Shown piece by piece: positions 1-6,953 of a stretch of 23,466 bases of DNA. The notes under the pieces were generated by a model that was not told where the DNA came from, did no database searches, and saw only the letters and a program-made list of their open reading frames with translations. Both the position numbers and the translations under genes were made by a program. The DNA is from a virus, in the IMG/VR virus record IMGVR_UViG_3300042884_001268, positions 1 through 23,466 of that record; one strand, 5' to 3'. The number at the start of each line of letters is the position of its first letter. Positions within the stretch are counted from its first letter, which is position 1.

Positions 1-1
1 C

Positions 2-13
2 GTGTCGGGCATG
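2..13 (-). CDS. Start of next head gene (partial)
   Basis: Just after the portal stop, an ATG on the minus strand at 13-11 begins a frame reading M-P-D-T before the window ends. A GAGGAG motif in the last portal codons lies about a dozen bases upstream and could serve as its ribosome binding site. In lambda-type head modules the gene after the portal is usually an S49-family head-maturation protease, so that is the expected product, but four codons cannot show it. This is an inference from gene order only. Confidence 0.35.
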
Positions 14-16
14 GCC

Positions 17-1528
17 CTATTTCTCCTCTGCATCGGATTGGGGGTCGGCAGTTTCACTGGCCGGGTCGCTCGTCTGGGCGCTGCCGGTCTTGGTCACTCG
101 GCGCGGGTCGCTGTCGAGAACCAGCCCCAGCGCATCCAGCTTCGCATTGGTCGCGGCGATTTCCGCCAGCACCGCATCGGGATTGCGGCCCTGCCGGGCG
201 ATCACCTCCGCCAGAGTCATGGTGCCGGACCGGATCGACAGCAGGTTCGCCATCGCGTCCTTCTGCGGATCGACCGCTTCGAACTTCGGCGGCGACCATT
301 CCACCGGCACATCGGGCGACGGGATCTGGCCCGCCGCCCATGCCGCTTCAGTGAACCAGCGCCAGACAGGGGCGCAAAATATCGGGATGAACAGCTGCCA
401 CTGGACGGCATCGATCTGGCGGCGGAACTCGACGAGCCCCGCCCGGATCGAGGAATAATTGACCTGGCTGAGATCGCCGGTCAGCAACTCATAGGGTACC
501 CGGAACCCCGCCGAGATCGTGTGGAGGCTCGCCCGCTTGTATTCGCCATAACCGCCAGTGGCGGACGGCTGATTGAAGCGGATGTCTTTGCCGCCGCGTG
601 CATAGGCGATGAGGCCCGGCTCGAACTGCTCGACCCGGTTGCCATCGGCATCGACCACGGTGGGCGCAATGCCCTGCTGGGATTCGTCGTCGCCAAAGAC
701 GATGGCGGTGACACAGGCCTCGGTCTTCTTGCGGACCAGTTCAGCCACCTCGTAGTCGTCGAGATCGCGCAAGGACCGGATCACCGGCGCGCCCCAGGGA
801 ACACCGCGCACCTGTGTGCGCTGCTTTTCATAGACATGCGCGATCTCGGTCGCAGGGACCGGGCGGCTGTCCAGACCGCCGCGCAAGGCTCCGTGTGCAT
901 CGCCGGGGTGTTCCGGGTGCAGCCAGTAAGCACGGCGTTTGCCGACCGGGTCGAACTCGATGCCCTGTACGATGCGCCCCGCGCCGACGTTGCTGGACTT
1001 GGTGGCGTCGAGGAAATCCGCCTCAAGCACCTGCAACTGCAGCGGCACCGCCAGACCATCGCTGGCCCGCCGAAGCCTGCGCCGCACCAGCACCTCGCCC
1101 GCCTCGACCATTTCGCGGCAGATCAGCGTCTGCAGCCCGTAGAAATCAAGCTGGCCATCGGCATCGCAGTCTGCCGTCCAGCGTTCGAACAGGGCATCGA
1201 CCTTGCGGTCCAGCTTGTCGTCGCCACTGGCCGCACGGGGCATGATGCCCGAACCGACGATGTTGTTCACCAGCACCGCCACGGCCTTGGCCGCGTGCGG
1301 GTTGTTGCGAACAAGATCACGCATCCGGTCGCGCAGGAGCGCCCCGGCGACACCGATCTCGGTGTCCGCAGAAGAGCCCGGCGCGCGCCACCCGTCCGTC
1401 CGCCGCCCCTTGGACGCCCCGTCATAGCCGCGCGTCAGGGTCTCGAAGGCCTGCCGCGCCAGCACGCGCCGAGCCGCCATGCGGGGTGCGACGGAGGCGA
1501 TGGCATGGTCCATCCAGTTCGGGGGCAT
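17..1528 (-). CDS. Phage portal protein, lambda family
   Basis: A 503-residue protein with the length and character of lambda GpB-type portals, which form the dodecameric ring at the capsid vertex through which DNA is packaged and to which the tail connector attaches. The N-terminal third has the typical family stretch of an Arg/Ala-rich start, then RDLVRNNPHAAKAV and NNIVGSG around residues 65-95. The C-terminus is acidic and variable, as in relatives. The ATG at 1528 overlaps the stop of the upstream gpW-like gene (TGATG), so the two are probably translationally coupled; an ATG five codons later is an alternative start. Gene order (TerS, TerL, gpW, portal) agrees with the call. Family assignment is by recognition, not by alignment. 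Confidence 0.92.
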   Translation of the reverse strand: MPPNWMDHAIASVAPRMAARRVLARQAFETLTRGYDGASKGRRTDGWRAPGSSADTEIGVAGALLRDRMRDLVRNNPHAAKAVAVLVNNIVGSGIMPRAASGDDKLDRKVDALFERWTADCDADGQLDFYGLQTLICREMVEAGEVLVRRRLRRASDGLAVPLQLQVLEADFLDATKSSNVGAGRIVQGIEFDPVGKRRAYWLHPEHPGDAHGALRGGLDSRPVPATEIAHVYEKQRTQVRGVPWGAPVIRSLRDLDDYEVAELVRKKTEACVTAIVFGDDESQQGIAPTVVDADGNRVEQFEPGLIAYARGGKDIRFNQPSATGGYGEYKRASLHTISAGFRVPYELLTGDLSQVNYSSIRAGLVEFRRQIDAVQWQLFIPIFCAPVWRWFTEAAWAAGQIPSPDVPVEWSPPKFEAVDPQKDAMANLLSIRSGTMTLAEVIARQGRNPDAVLAEIAATNAKLDALGLVLDSDPRRVTKTGSAQTSDPASETADPQSDAEEK

Positions 1529-1737
1529 CAGCGATCCCCACGAGAGAAGCCCGCCAACCCTGCAATCGGCAATGGTCGCGCAGTGCCCGCGATGGCGCGT
1601 TCGATGGTCCGGATACGGCCGAGCAGATCCTCTGCCGAACCATAGTCGACGGATTTGCCGTCATAGCTGACCCGGGTCGTGCCGCTGGCATAGGCCCGGC
1701 GCAGGGCCGCGAGTTCGGTTTCTGTCCAGTCGGTCAT
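1528..1737 (-). CDS. gpW-like head-tail joining protein
   Basis: A 69-residue protein lying exactly between large terminase and portal, the position of lambda gpW, which is of nearly the same length. gpW-type proteins bind below the portal and let the tail join the filled head. The sequence has an N-terminal helix (WTETELAALRRAYASG), a short turn containing VSYDGKSVDYGS, and a second helix (LLGRIRTIERAIAG), matching the alpha-beta-alpha layout of the family. The start at 1737 overlaps the large-terminase stop (TGATG), and its own stop overlaps the portal start in the same way. An ATG three codons upstream (1746) is also possible. The reading frame stays open much further upstream, but that extension overlaps the terminase and is noise. 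Confidence 0.82.
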   Translation of the reverse strand: MTDWTETELAALRRAYASGTTRVSYDGKSVDYGSAEDLLGRIRTIERAIAGTARPLPIAGLAGFSRGDR

Positions 1738-3740
1738 CAAAACCATCCTCCGCGTCGGCCAAGCCAATCCGACTGGCGTTTTCCCTGAGGCGCGGATTGC
1801 GGCCGGTTGACCCGCCCCGCGCTGTCCATTTCCGTCGGCGCCGCCCCGAGTTGATCCTCGAGATCGCGCCATTTTTCGTCTGGCCAGCGGTCCGCACCCA
1901 CGATCCAGGCGGCAGCGCGGGCATAGACCCGGCAGTCCAGCGCCTCGTTGCGTTCTCGCAGCTTCTGCCATTCCAGCCGGGCGAAGCCGCGCTTCGTGCG
2001 CACCGTCACCAGCTGCTCGGCCACGAACTGCTTCAGCCATTCGTTCTCGACCCAATGCGGCAGGTGCACGGATCCCGGTGGAAACGCCGCCCCCTCGGCG
2101 ATGTCCTCCTCGGTCGGCCGTTCCAGCCTCAGGAAGCGATAGGTCTCGGCCTTGAAGGTCGACACCGCCACGGTCCAGAGCCGCGCACCCCGCCGGAGGC
2201 GCTTCCCGCCCTCGGTCGCATCGACAAAGGTCGGCCCCGATACCGGGCTCGAACGGTTGAACCCTTCGACACCCTTCACCGGCGACACCTGCCCAAACCC
2301 CTGCGCCCGCGACCAGGAATAGACCGCCGGGGCCTCGTAGCCCGTGTCGATTGCAAGCCGCGCGATGCGCAGATGCGCGCCACGTTCATGCGGCCAGGAC
2401 CGATCAAGCAGCGTGGTCAGTTCCGACCATGCATCGTGCCGATCAGGCCCGCCCTCGATCACGACGTGATCGACCAGCCAGCTTTCCAGCCCGCGACCCC
2501 AGGCCCAGACATCAACTTCGATCCGGTCCTTCTGCACATCGGCCCCGGCGGTCAGGAACAATCCGCCCGCAGGCACCGTGCCGGATTTCCAGCGCTCGCG
2601 CCTATCATAGAGCCGCTGCCAGTCGGGGGCTTCCCCGGTTTCGACCCAAGTCTCGCCCAGAATCGTGTTGCGAAACGCCTTGATCGCCTCGTCCGATCCT
2701 TGGGCCGCTTCCCATGACCGCACGATCCGCTCCCAACTCAGCCAGCCGATCGGCGAGTAAAGTGCCGAGAGGTGATACCCGACCGTGGTCGGATCGACAG
2801 CAACGGCGGTCGCGCGCCATCCGCCCGCTTCCAGCATCGCCGTCTTGTGATGCTCGCCGATGGACTGATCACAGCCCTCGCAGTAATATTCCGCCGTTTC
2901 CGGCTTGCCCTTTTGCCAGCGCAGCCGGTCGAATTTCAGCCATTGGTCATGGCCGCAGTGCGGGCACGGCACGAAGAACCGGCGCTGGTCGCTGGCCTCA
3001 TATTCTCGTTCGATCCGGCTCAGACCCCGGATCGTCGGCGTCGAAACCAGAAACACCTTTCGCCGGTGCGCGAAGGTTAGCGACCGCGCTTCGGCCAGCG
3101 TGACCGGATCGCCTTCCTCGTCGGCCGAGGCCGGATAGGCATCGACCTCGTCGAGGAAGATGTAGCGTGCCGGGGTGGACCGCAGCCCGACAGCCGAGTT
3201 TGCCCCTGTCATGATCAGGATGCCGCCCGCGAATTCTTTCGACAGCATGGTGTTGCCAGCGTCGCGCGACCGCGCCGGTTTCACCCGTTCCCGCAGGTCA
3301 GGGCTTTCGTCGATCAGCGGGTCGATCCGCTGCCGCGAGTTGCGTTTCGCCAGTTCCACGGTCGGCTGGACCGCCAGCATCGGCCCCGGTGCCTGGTGGA
3401 TGGCAAAGCCGATCCAGTTGTTCCCGGCCTCGGTCGCGCCGACCTGTGCGGCCTTCATGAACACGATGCGCTGCATCAGATCGCCGGGCGACAGCCGATC
3501 CATGATTTCGCGCATGTAAGGCGTGCGCGCCGTGCGATACCGTCCCGGTTCCGCCGATGCGCGGCCCGACAGCATCCGGTGCTTGTCTGCCCATTGCGAC
3601 ACGGTCAGGTCGGGGTCCGGCGTCAGCCCCGCGCCCCAGGTGCGCAGGATTTCGGCCGCGCCGTCGAAATCAGTCAGCCCGTCATCATCACCGGAAGTCG
3701 GGCCGGACCTCGGCAAGCTCGTCGAGGTGGGCACGGACAT
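1737..3740 (-). CDS. Phage terminase large subunit, GpA family
   Basis: A 667-residue packaging motor of the lambda GpA type (ATPase plus endonuclease). It cuts concatemeric phage DNA and drives it through the portal. Visible landmarks are a Walker A-like motif around residues 95-105 (MKAAQVGATEAGNN, the deviant P-loop usual in this family), Walker B YIFLDEVDAYP at about 193-203, the coupling motif VSTPT at 232-236, and a zinc-finger-like pair CPHC (259-262) and CEGC (287-290). The C-terminal half carries the nuclease domain (AGADVQKDRIEVDVWAW, then LAIDTGYEAPAVYSW), whose Asp residues fit an RNase H-like fold. Its start lies inside the small-terminase gene (53-nt overlap) and no strong ribosome binding site is seen, suggesting coupled translation. 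Confidence 0.95.
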   Translation of the reverse strand: MSVPTSTSLPRSGPTSGDDDGLTDFDGAAEILRTWGAGLTPDPDLTVSQWADKHRMLSGRASAEPGRYRTARTPYMREIMDRLSPGDLMQRIVFMKAAQVGATEAGNNWIGFAIHQAPGPMLAVQPTVELAKRNSRQRIDPLIDESPDLRERVKPARSRDAGNTMLSKEFAGGILIMTGANSAVGLRSTPARYIFLDEVDAYPASADEEGDPVTLAEARSLTFAHRRKVFLVSTPTIRGLSRIEREYEASDQRRFFVPCPHCGHDQWLKFDRLRWQKGKPETAEYYCEGCDQSIGEHHKTAMLEAGGWRATAVAVDPTTVGYHLSALYSPIGWLSWERIVRSWEAAQGSDEAIKAFRNTILGETWVETGEAPDWQRLYDRRERWKSGTVPAGGLFLTAGADVQKDRIEVDVWAWGRGLESWLVDHVVIEGGPDRHDAWSELTTLLDRSWPHERGAHLRIARLAIDTGYEAPAVYSWSRAQGFGQVSPVKGVEGFNRSSPVSGPTFVDATEGGKRLRRGARLWTVAVSTFKAETYRFLRLERPTEEDIAEGAAFPPGSVHLPHWVENEWLKQFVAEQLVTVRTKRGFARLEWQKLRERNEALDCRVYARAAAWIVGADRWPDEKWRDLEDQLGAAPTEMDSAGRVNRPQSAPQGKRQSDWLGRRGGWF

Positions 3741-4248
3741 GTTTTTCCAAGGCCTTCTGCATTGCGGCCGGTTCCACGCCCAGTTCCGCCGCCATCAATG
3801 CCGACGACCGCGCAGGCCAGTTCACCCAAGCGTCCCGCACCTCCCGCGCCAGCCGGAACACCAGCGACAGCGCGCGTGCCCGCTCGATCAATTCCCCCTT
3901 CAGCTTTTGCAGCCGGATGCGCCGCTCTTGCGCTTTCAGCACCTCGTTGGCGGTCTTGGCCTGCAGGTAGGTCGTGCCCCCGCCAACCGCTGGCACCGCC
4001 AGCCCCTGTTCGCGCAGGGTGTCGCCCACAGCAGCAACGGCCGCCTCGGGCACCGGCTTTAGCTTGGGCTCGGGCGGCTTTCGGGTCTTCGACGGGTCGG
4101 TCGTTTCCGCCCGACGCACATCGCTGGCCTTGGCATCGATGCTGCCATCGGCGAACAGCACAAGCCGTTCGGCCGTCTTCGCCTTCTGGATTGCGCCCCG
4201 CGACAGGCCGACATGCGCGGCGTACTGGCGCTCGCTCATGCCCTGCAT
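3688..4248 (-). CDS. Phage terminase small subunit (putative)
   Basis: A 186-residue protein immediately upstream of, and overlapping, the large terminase. The N-terminus (SERQYAAHVGLSRGAIQKAK) looks like a helix-turn-helix that would recognise the packaging site, as in Nu1-like small terminases. A Pro/Lys-rich linker (about residues 50-70) follows, then a helical middle that is probably the oligomerisation region and a C-terminal part that should contact the large subunit. The ATG at 4248 follows GGAG with good spacing (GGAGCCATCA); an ATG three codons later is an alternative. The function rests on position plus the HTH-like start; the sequence is less diagnostic than that of its neighbour. 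Confidence 0.75.
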   Translation of the reverse strand: MQGMSERQYAAHVGLSRGAIQKAKTAERLVLFADGSIDAKASDVRRAETTDPSKTRKPPEPKLKPVPEAAVAAVGDTLREQGLAVPAVGGGTTYLQAKTANEVLKAQERRIRLQKLKGELIERARALSLVFRLAREVRDAWVNWPARSSALMAAELGVEPAAMQKALEKHVRAHLDELAEVRPDFR

Positions 4249-4259
4249 TGATGGCTCCG

Positions 4260-4333
4260 ATTATCATTCAAGATCATGCGCTTATCTCGTTGATAAGCAT
4301 CGCGGACAGAGCGAACGTCCTTTCAGAAGGACG
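4260..4333. promoter_or_regulatory. Divergent control region between terS and the rightward genes
   Basis: This gap separates leftward terS from the rightward 74-aa gene. It holds a perfect 7-bp inverted repeat, GCTTATC/GATAAGC, with a 5-nt spacer (4280-4298), a plausible operator. GATAAT on the minus strand (4265-4260) could be a -10 box for terS, but no good -35 was found. Further on, CGTCCTT/AAGGACG (4316-4333) is a perfect 7-bp stem with a TCAG loop that would lie in the 5' leader of the rightward gene. No T-tract follows it, so it is not a standard terminator. All roles are inferred. Confidence 0.45.
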
Positions 4334-4359
4334 ATGCAACTCACCAAGGAGCCACCAAG

Positions 4360-4584
4360 ATGACCCGCCGCGCGACCGACAACACCAAAGCCCTCGATGC
4401 CTTCATCGGCAAGAAGGCCGAGATCGATGCGATGCTCGCCCGACTTCAGGCGCTCAGCGACGACCATTTCAACTTCGATCCGGAAGCGGTCAATTGGGGC
4501 AGCGTCGGCTCGATTGGCAGCGTCGCCAGCGACCTCCGGAAGATCACCGATTTCCTTTTCGGCGAGGGAGAACACGCCGAGTAA
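4360..4584 (+). CDS. Small conserved phage/accessory protein, 74 aa
   Basis: A 74-residue, soluble, acidic protein with no recognised domain. The first half is helical and charged (TKALDAFIGKKAEIDAMLARLQALSDDHF); then come a short NWGSVGSIGSVASDL stretch and a helical end. The start is supported by AAGGAG at 4346-4351, eight bases before the ATG. It is read opposite to the flanking packaging and methylase genes and lies about 90 nt before the DUF3489 gene, probably on the same transcript. Good ribosome binding site and codon character make it a real gene; the function is unknown. Confidence 0.7.
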   Translation: MTRRATDNTKALDAFIGKKAEIDAMLARLQALSDDHFNFDPEAVNWGSVGSIGSVASDLRKITDFLFGEGEHAE

Positions 4585-4603
4585 CCCACCCAGCTACCGC
4601 GCC

Positions 4604-4622
4604 AGCCCCGCCCTGCGGGGCT
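4604..4622 (+). other. GC-rich hairpin between two rightward genes
   Basis: AGCCCCGC (4604-4611) and GCGGGGCT (4615-4622) form a perfect 8-bp stem with a 3-nt loop. There is no following U-run, so it is unlikely to be an intrinsic terminator. It may stabilise or partly attenuate the transcript between the 74-aa gene and the DUF3489 gene. Confidence 0.4.
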
Positions 4623-4673
4623 TGGCCTCGTAGAAGGGCCCGCATCCCGCGCGCCCCGATACGGGAGACGACG

Positions 4674-5240
4674 ATGACCCAGCTTTCCGACACCCAAGCC
4701 CTGATCCTGAGCGCCGCCGCCCAGCGGCCCGAGCGCATCGCCCTGCCGCTGCCCGAAAGCCTGCGCGGCGGGGCTGCCGCCAAGGTGGTCGGCGCGATGA
4801 TCGCCAAGGGCCTCCTGCAGGAGGTCGACGCCGACCTGCGCAAGGGCGAACCCATGTGGCGCGAGACCGGCGACGGCCACGGCACCACGCTGGTCGCCAC
4901 CGACGCGGGCCTCGTCGCCATCGGCATCGAGCCCGAGGACACGCACACCGCGCCCGTGAGCGCGACGGACGCGCCGACCGACGAAGCCACGTCCGACACC
5001 CCCGCCGAACCCGACGCCGCGCCTAAGGCGCGCACGCTGCGCGAGGGCACCAAACAGGCCACGCTGATCGCCATGCTGCGCGCACCGGCCGGTGCGACCA
5101 TCGAGGAGATCATGGCGGCGACGGGCTGGCAGTCGCATACGGTGCGCGGCGCGATGGCCGGGGCGCTGAAGAAGAAACTCGGACTCGAGGTTACCTCGGA
5201 GAAGGTCGAGGGGCGCGGTCGGGTCTACCGCTTAGCCTGA
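4674..5240 (+). CDS. DUF3489 domain protein
   Basis: A 188-residue protein of two parts joined by an Asp/Pro/Thr/Ala-rich linker (about residues 85-120). The N-terminal part (QLSDTQALILSAAAQRP) looks like a small winged-helix segment. The C-terminal part (about 120-188: REGTKQATLIAMLRAP, then TGWQSHTVRGAMAG and GRGRVYRL) matches the DUF3489 family, itself winged-helix-like and probably DNA-binding. In alphaproteobacteria this family often sits beside DUF2924 and a serine recombinase, neither of which is present here. A GGGAGA ribosome binding site (4663-4668) precedes the chosen ATG. The open frame extends far upstream in the same phase, but that part overlaps terS and the 74-aa gene and is not coding. 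Confidence 0.85.
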   Translation: MTQLSDTQALILSAAAQRPERIALPLPESLRGGAAAKVVGAMIAKGLLQEVDADLRKGEPMWRETGDGHGTTLVATDAGLVAIGIEPEDTHTAPVSATDAPTDEATSDTPAEPDAAPKARTLREGTKQATLIAMLRAPAGATIEEIMAATGWQSHTVRGAMAGALKKKLGLEVTSEKVEGRGRVYRLA

Positions 5241-5270
5241 TCGCCTGCGAAATTGTGAAGCAAAGGATCT

Positions 5271-5344
5271 TCAAGAGGTATGATGCATACCTCTTGACGA
5301 ATCGTATTGCCGTTCGGCAAGATGCATGCATCAACCCTCTTGAA
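5271..5344 (+). promoter_or_regulatory. Promoter with palindromic operators for the RHH gene
   Basis: A perfect 12-bp inverted repeat with a 3-nt centre spans 5271-5297 (left arm TCAAGAGGTATG). The end of its right arm supplies TTGACG (5294-5299), a good -35 box; CAAGAT at 5318-5323 is a possible -10 with an 18-bp spacer. A second perfect palindrome, GATGCATGCATC, covers 5321-5332, and a further half-site CCTCTTGA recurs at 5337-5344 just before the ribosome binding site. Operators overlapping the -35 and the start region fit negative autoregulation by the downstream ribbon-helix-helix protein. The repeats are seen directly; the regulation is inferred. Confidence 0.6.
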
Positions 5345-5355
5345 AGGTGGCGCGC

Positions 5356-5910
5356 ATGGTCGACTCAATTACCGTTCGGCTTGATCACGATCTGGCATCT
5401 CGACTCGGCAAGTTCTTGACTGAAAACCCCAGCCTCTCTGCAGCTTCTGTGGCCGTCCGCGCGTTGGAAGATTTTCTCCCCAAGTCTGTTAAGATCGCAA
5501 TGACCAAACCATCCGGACCGGGAGGCGGGCAGGATGAGGTCTCGGGTCGCGAGGGCTACGAGTTTGGAATCTCGGCTGGTCGGGCACTTGCGAGCCAAAT
5601 CGGCGAACTCGTCAGCCCAGTGGCAACCGAGCTCAAACTACCGGACGGCCGTCGCGCGACGCTTCGGACGGCAAAGGGGCGAAACACCCAATGGGGATGC
5701 CTCAATACACTTCTTGAACGTGTCGATGTCGTCCTTTGCGCATTCACCCCGGATGGAAGCAACTTCGATGTTTGGGAGGTTGATGCAAAGGTTTGGGCGC
5801 GCGAGGCCCGAAACGCGTCTCCCGGCCACAAACTCCACAACAAGCTGACACTGCTGGGAAAGTCCGGAGTTGATAAGTTCGGGAAGCACTTCGGCAACTA
5901 TGCCATCTGA
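5356..5910 (+). CDS. Ribbon-helix-helix protein with unknown C-terminal domain
   Basis: A 184-residue protein. Residues 4-9 (SITVRL) form a short strand, followed by two helices (DHDLASRLGKFLTEN and AASVAVRALEDFL, ending near residue 42). This is the Arc/MetJ/CopG-type ribbon-helix-helix DNA-binding fold seen in antitoxins and small repressors. The remaining 140 residues (with GRRATLRTAKGR, then DVVLCAFTPDG and FDVWEVDAKVWA) match no family I recognise; that region might be an effector or a nuclease-like domain, but no catalytic set can be named. ATG at 5356 is chosen because AAAGG precedes it by 8 nt; a GTG nine bases earlier is in frame. It looks less GC-rich than its neighbours, hinting at recent acquisition. 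Palindromes in its promoter suggest self-control. Confidence 0.75.
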   Translation: MVDSITVRLDHDLASRLGKFLTENPSLSAASVAVRALEDFLPKSVKIAMTKPSGPGGGQDEVSGREGYEFGISAGRALASQIGELVSPVATELKLPDGRRATLRTAKGRNTQWGCLNTLLERVDVVLCAFTPDGSNFDVWEVDAKVWAREARNASPGHKLHNKLTLLGKSGVDKFGKHFGNYAI

Positions 5911-5952
5911 TCGCAAGATTCTTACGGGGCTCGACATGGTCCTTGGCTTCGC

Positions 5953-6168
5953 TCACCGCATTCGGATCGCCTCGAAGAACCGCCGCAATGCGTAGCTGCG
6001 GCCAATCGAGACGACGGTGAACACCGCGCCCAGCTTCAGGTTCTGCGCCAGCGTCGTGTGCAGTCCAAAGATCGGGAAGATCAGGATCTGCGTCACGACT
6101 GCGACACCGTAGCCGACGATCACGTTGGCGACGGACTCGACCAGCGACATGAGGCGGGACTGCTTCAT
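5953..6168 (-). CDS. Small membrane protein, DUF7220 family
   Basis: A 71-residue protein with two hydrophobic segments, VANVIVGYGVAVVTQILIFPIFG (residues about 13-35) and LGAVFTVVSIGRSYALRRFF (about 46-65), separated by a short polar loop. It is probably an inner-membrane hairpin ending in a basic tail. It resembles the DUF7220 proteins common in rhodobacteral and rhizobial prophages, whose function is unknown. Its ATG overlaps by four bases (ATGA) the stop of the second reading frame of the upstream methylase region, whereas the methylase stop itself lies 9 nt before it. It ends tail-to-tail with the rightward RHH gene about 40 nt away. Confidence 0.8.
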   Translation of the reverse strand: MKQSRLMSLVESVANVIVGYGVAVVTQILIFPIFGLHTTLAQNLKLGAVFTVVSIGRSYALRRFFEAIRMR

Positions 6169-6953
6169 GCCACCGCCTCATCCATCGGCCAGCAGTTCAG
6201 CCGCGAGAGTTCGCAGCGCATGCGCTGCAACCAGGGGGACCACGCCGTTGCCACAGAGGCGAAGCCGGTCCACCCGGTGGGCCAGCCCATCAGCGCCTCG
6301 ACGAACAGCGGGTTCAAGGTCCGGCGCACATCGGAGGTATCGCTCCCAGCCATCTGCGTCGCCAGGACCTGGCGGCCAAGCAGGCCGTTCACCGGCGTGT
6401 TCGCCAGTGTCGTCGCCCCGTCCTTGTGATCCCGCGCCGTCGGCGTCATCCACATGCCCGCTGCATGGGTCAGATCGGCCGACCGACGGTTGCCCGCGCT
6501 CGGCTTGCATCCGTCGTTCGCCATCGGCGTCGGCCAATCGCGCGCCATCCGGTCCAGACCCTTCTCGTCCTTCCGCTCGCCACCCCGGCTGCGGAAGCTG
6601 TCGATCTGCGGCGTCGGCCAAAGTGCTGCCGTCGTCGCTAGGTTCAACCCGTGCTGCCCCGCTTCCTGCGACGGCGTGGGTTTGGTCTGCCGGTTCTCGT
6701 TGGCACTCGCCCTCGGCGTGGGCCAGAGACGCAGCAGTTCCGTCCGGTTCCCGCCACTCGACCGGGTGCCAGAGCAGGCGCGCGGGGTCGGCCAGTTCGT
6801 CTCCCTCGCGGATGGCGAGGATGAACAGCCTTTCGCGCTTGTGGGGCGCACCGACTTCCGCCGCTGTGAAGAGGCCTGCCGCAAGGCGGTAGCCCATGCC
6901 GACCAGTCCTGCGGCGACTTCGGAGAAACCGAGGCGGAGATGATGGGCGACAT
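6165..6953 (-). CDS. Overlapping +1-frame ORF with WPTP repeats (dual coding)
   Basis: Inside the C5-methylase gene, a second minus-strand frame (+1 relative to the methylase) is open and reads protein-like. It carries NWPTPRACS, LWPTPRASA, LWPTPQIDS, DWPTPMAND and MWMTPTARD, and ends with NPLFVEALMGWPTGWTG and a polar tail. From memory, C-termini with WPTP motifs and an NPxxVExLMGxPxGWT block occur as genuine protein sequence in phage methylase loci. Its stop overlaps the DUF7220 start by four bases (ATGA), a junction expected of a translated gene. The start is not determined: the coordinate given is the first in-frame ATG before the repeat block, without a good ribosome binding site. An internal start or a +1 frameshift from the methylase are both possible. 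Absence of stops alone is weak evidence in such GC-rich DNA. Confidence 0.42.
   Translation of the reverse strand: MSPIISASVSPKSPQDWSAWATALRQASSQRRKSVRPTSAKGCSSSPSARETNWPTPRACSGTRSSGGNRTELLRLWPTPRASANENRQTKPTPSQEAGQHGLNLATTAALWPTPQIDSFRSRGGERKDEKGLDRMARDWPTPMANDGCKPSAGNRRSADLTHAAGMWMTPTARDHKDGATTLANTPVNGLLGRQVLATQMAGSDTSDVRRTLNPLFVEALMGWPTGWTGFASVATAWSPWLQRMRCELSRLNCWPMDEAVA

Noticed and set aside
2-1645. A 547-codon open frame on the plus strand opposite the portal gene
   Set aside because: Composition is Arg/Ala/Gly/His-rich and motif-free; the minus strand holds a recognisable portal with coupled neighbours. Long antisense frames are common in GC-rich DNA.
4604-4622. Intrinsic terminator
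   Set aside because: Strong stem but no T-run on either strand.
3396-4673. Upstream extension of the DUF3489 frame over 400 codons
   Set aside because: It runs antisense through both terminase genes and over the 74-aa gene, reads as low-complexity Arg/Pro/Ser, and a good ribosome binding site lies at the internal ATG.
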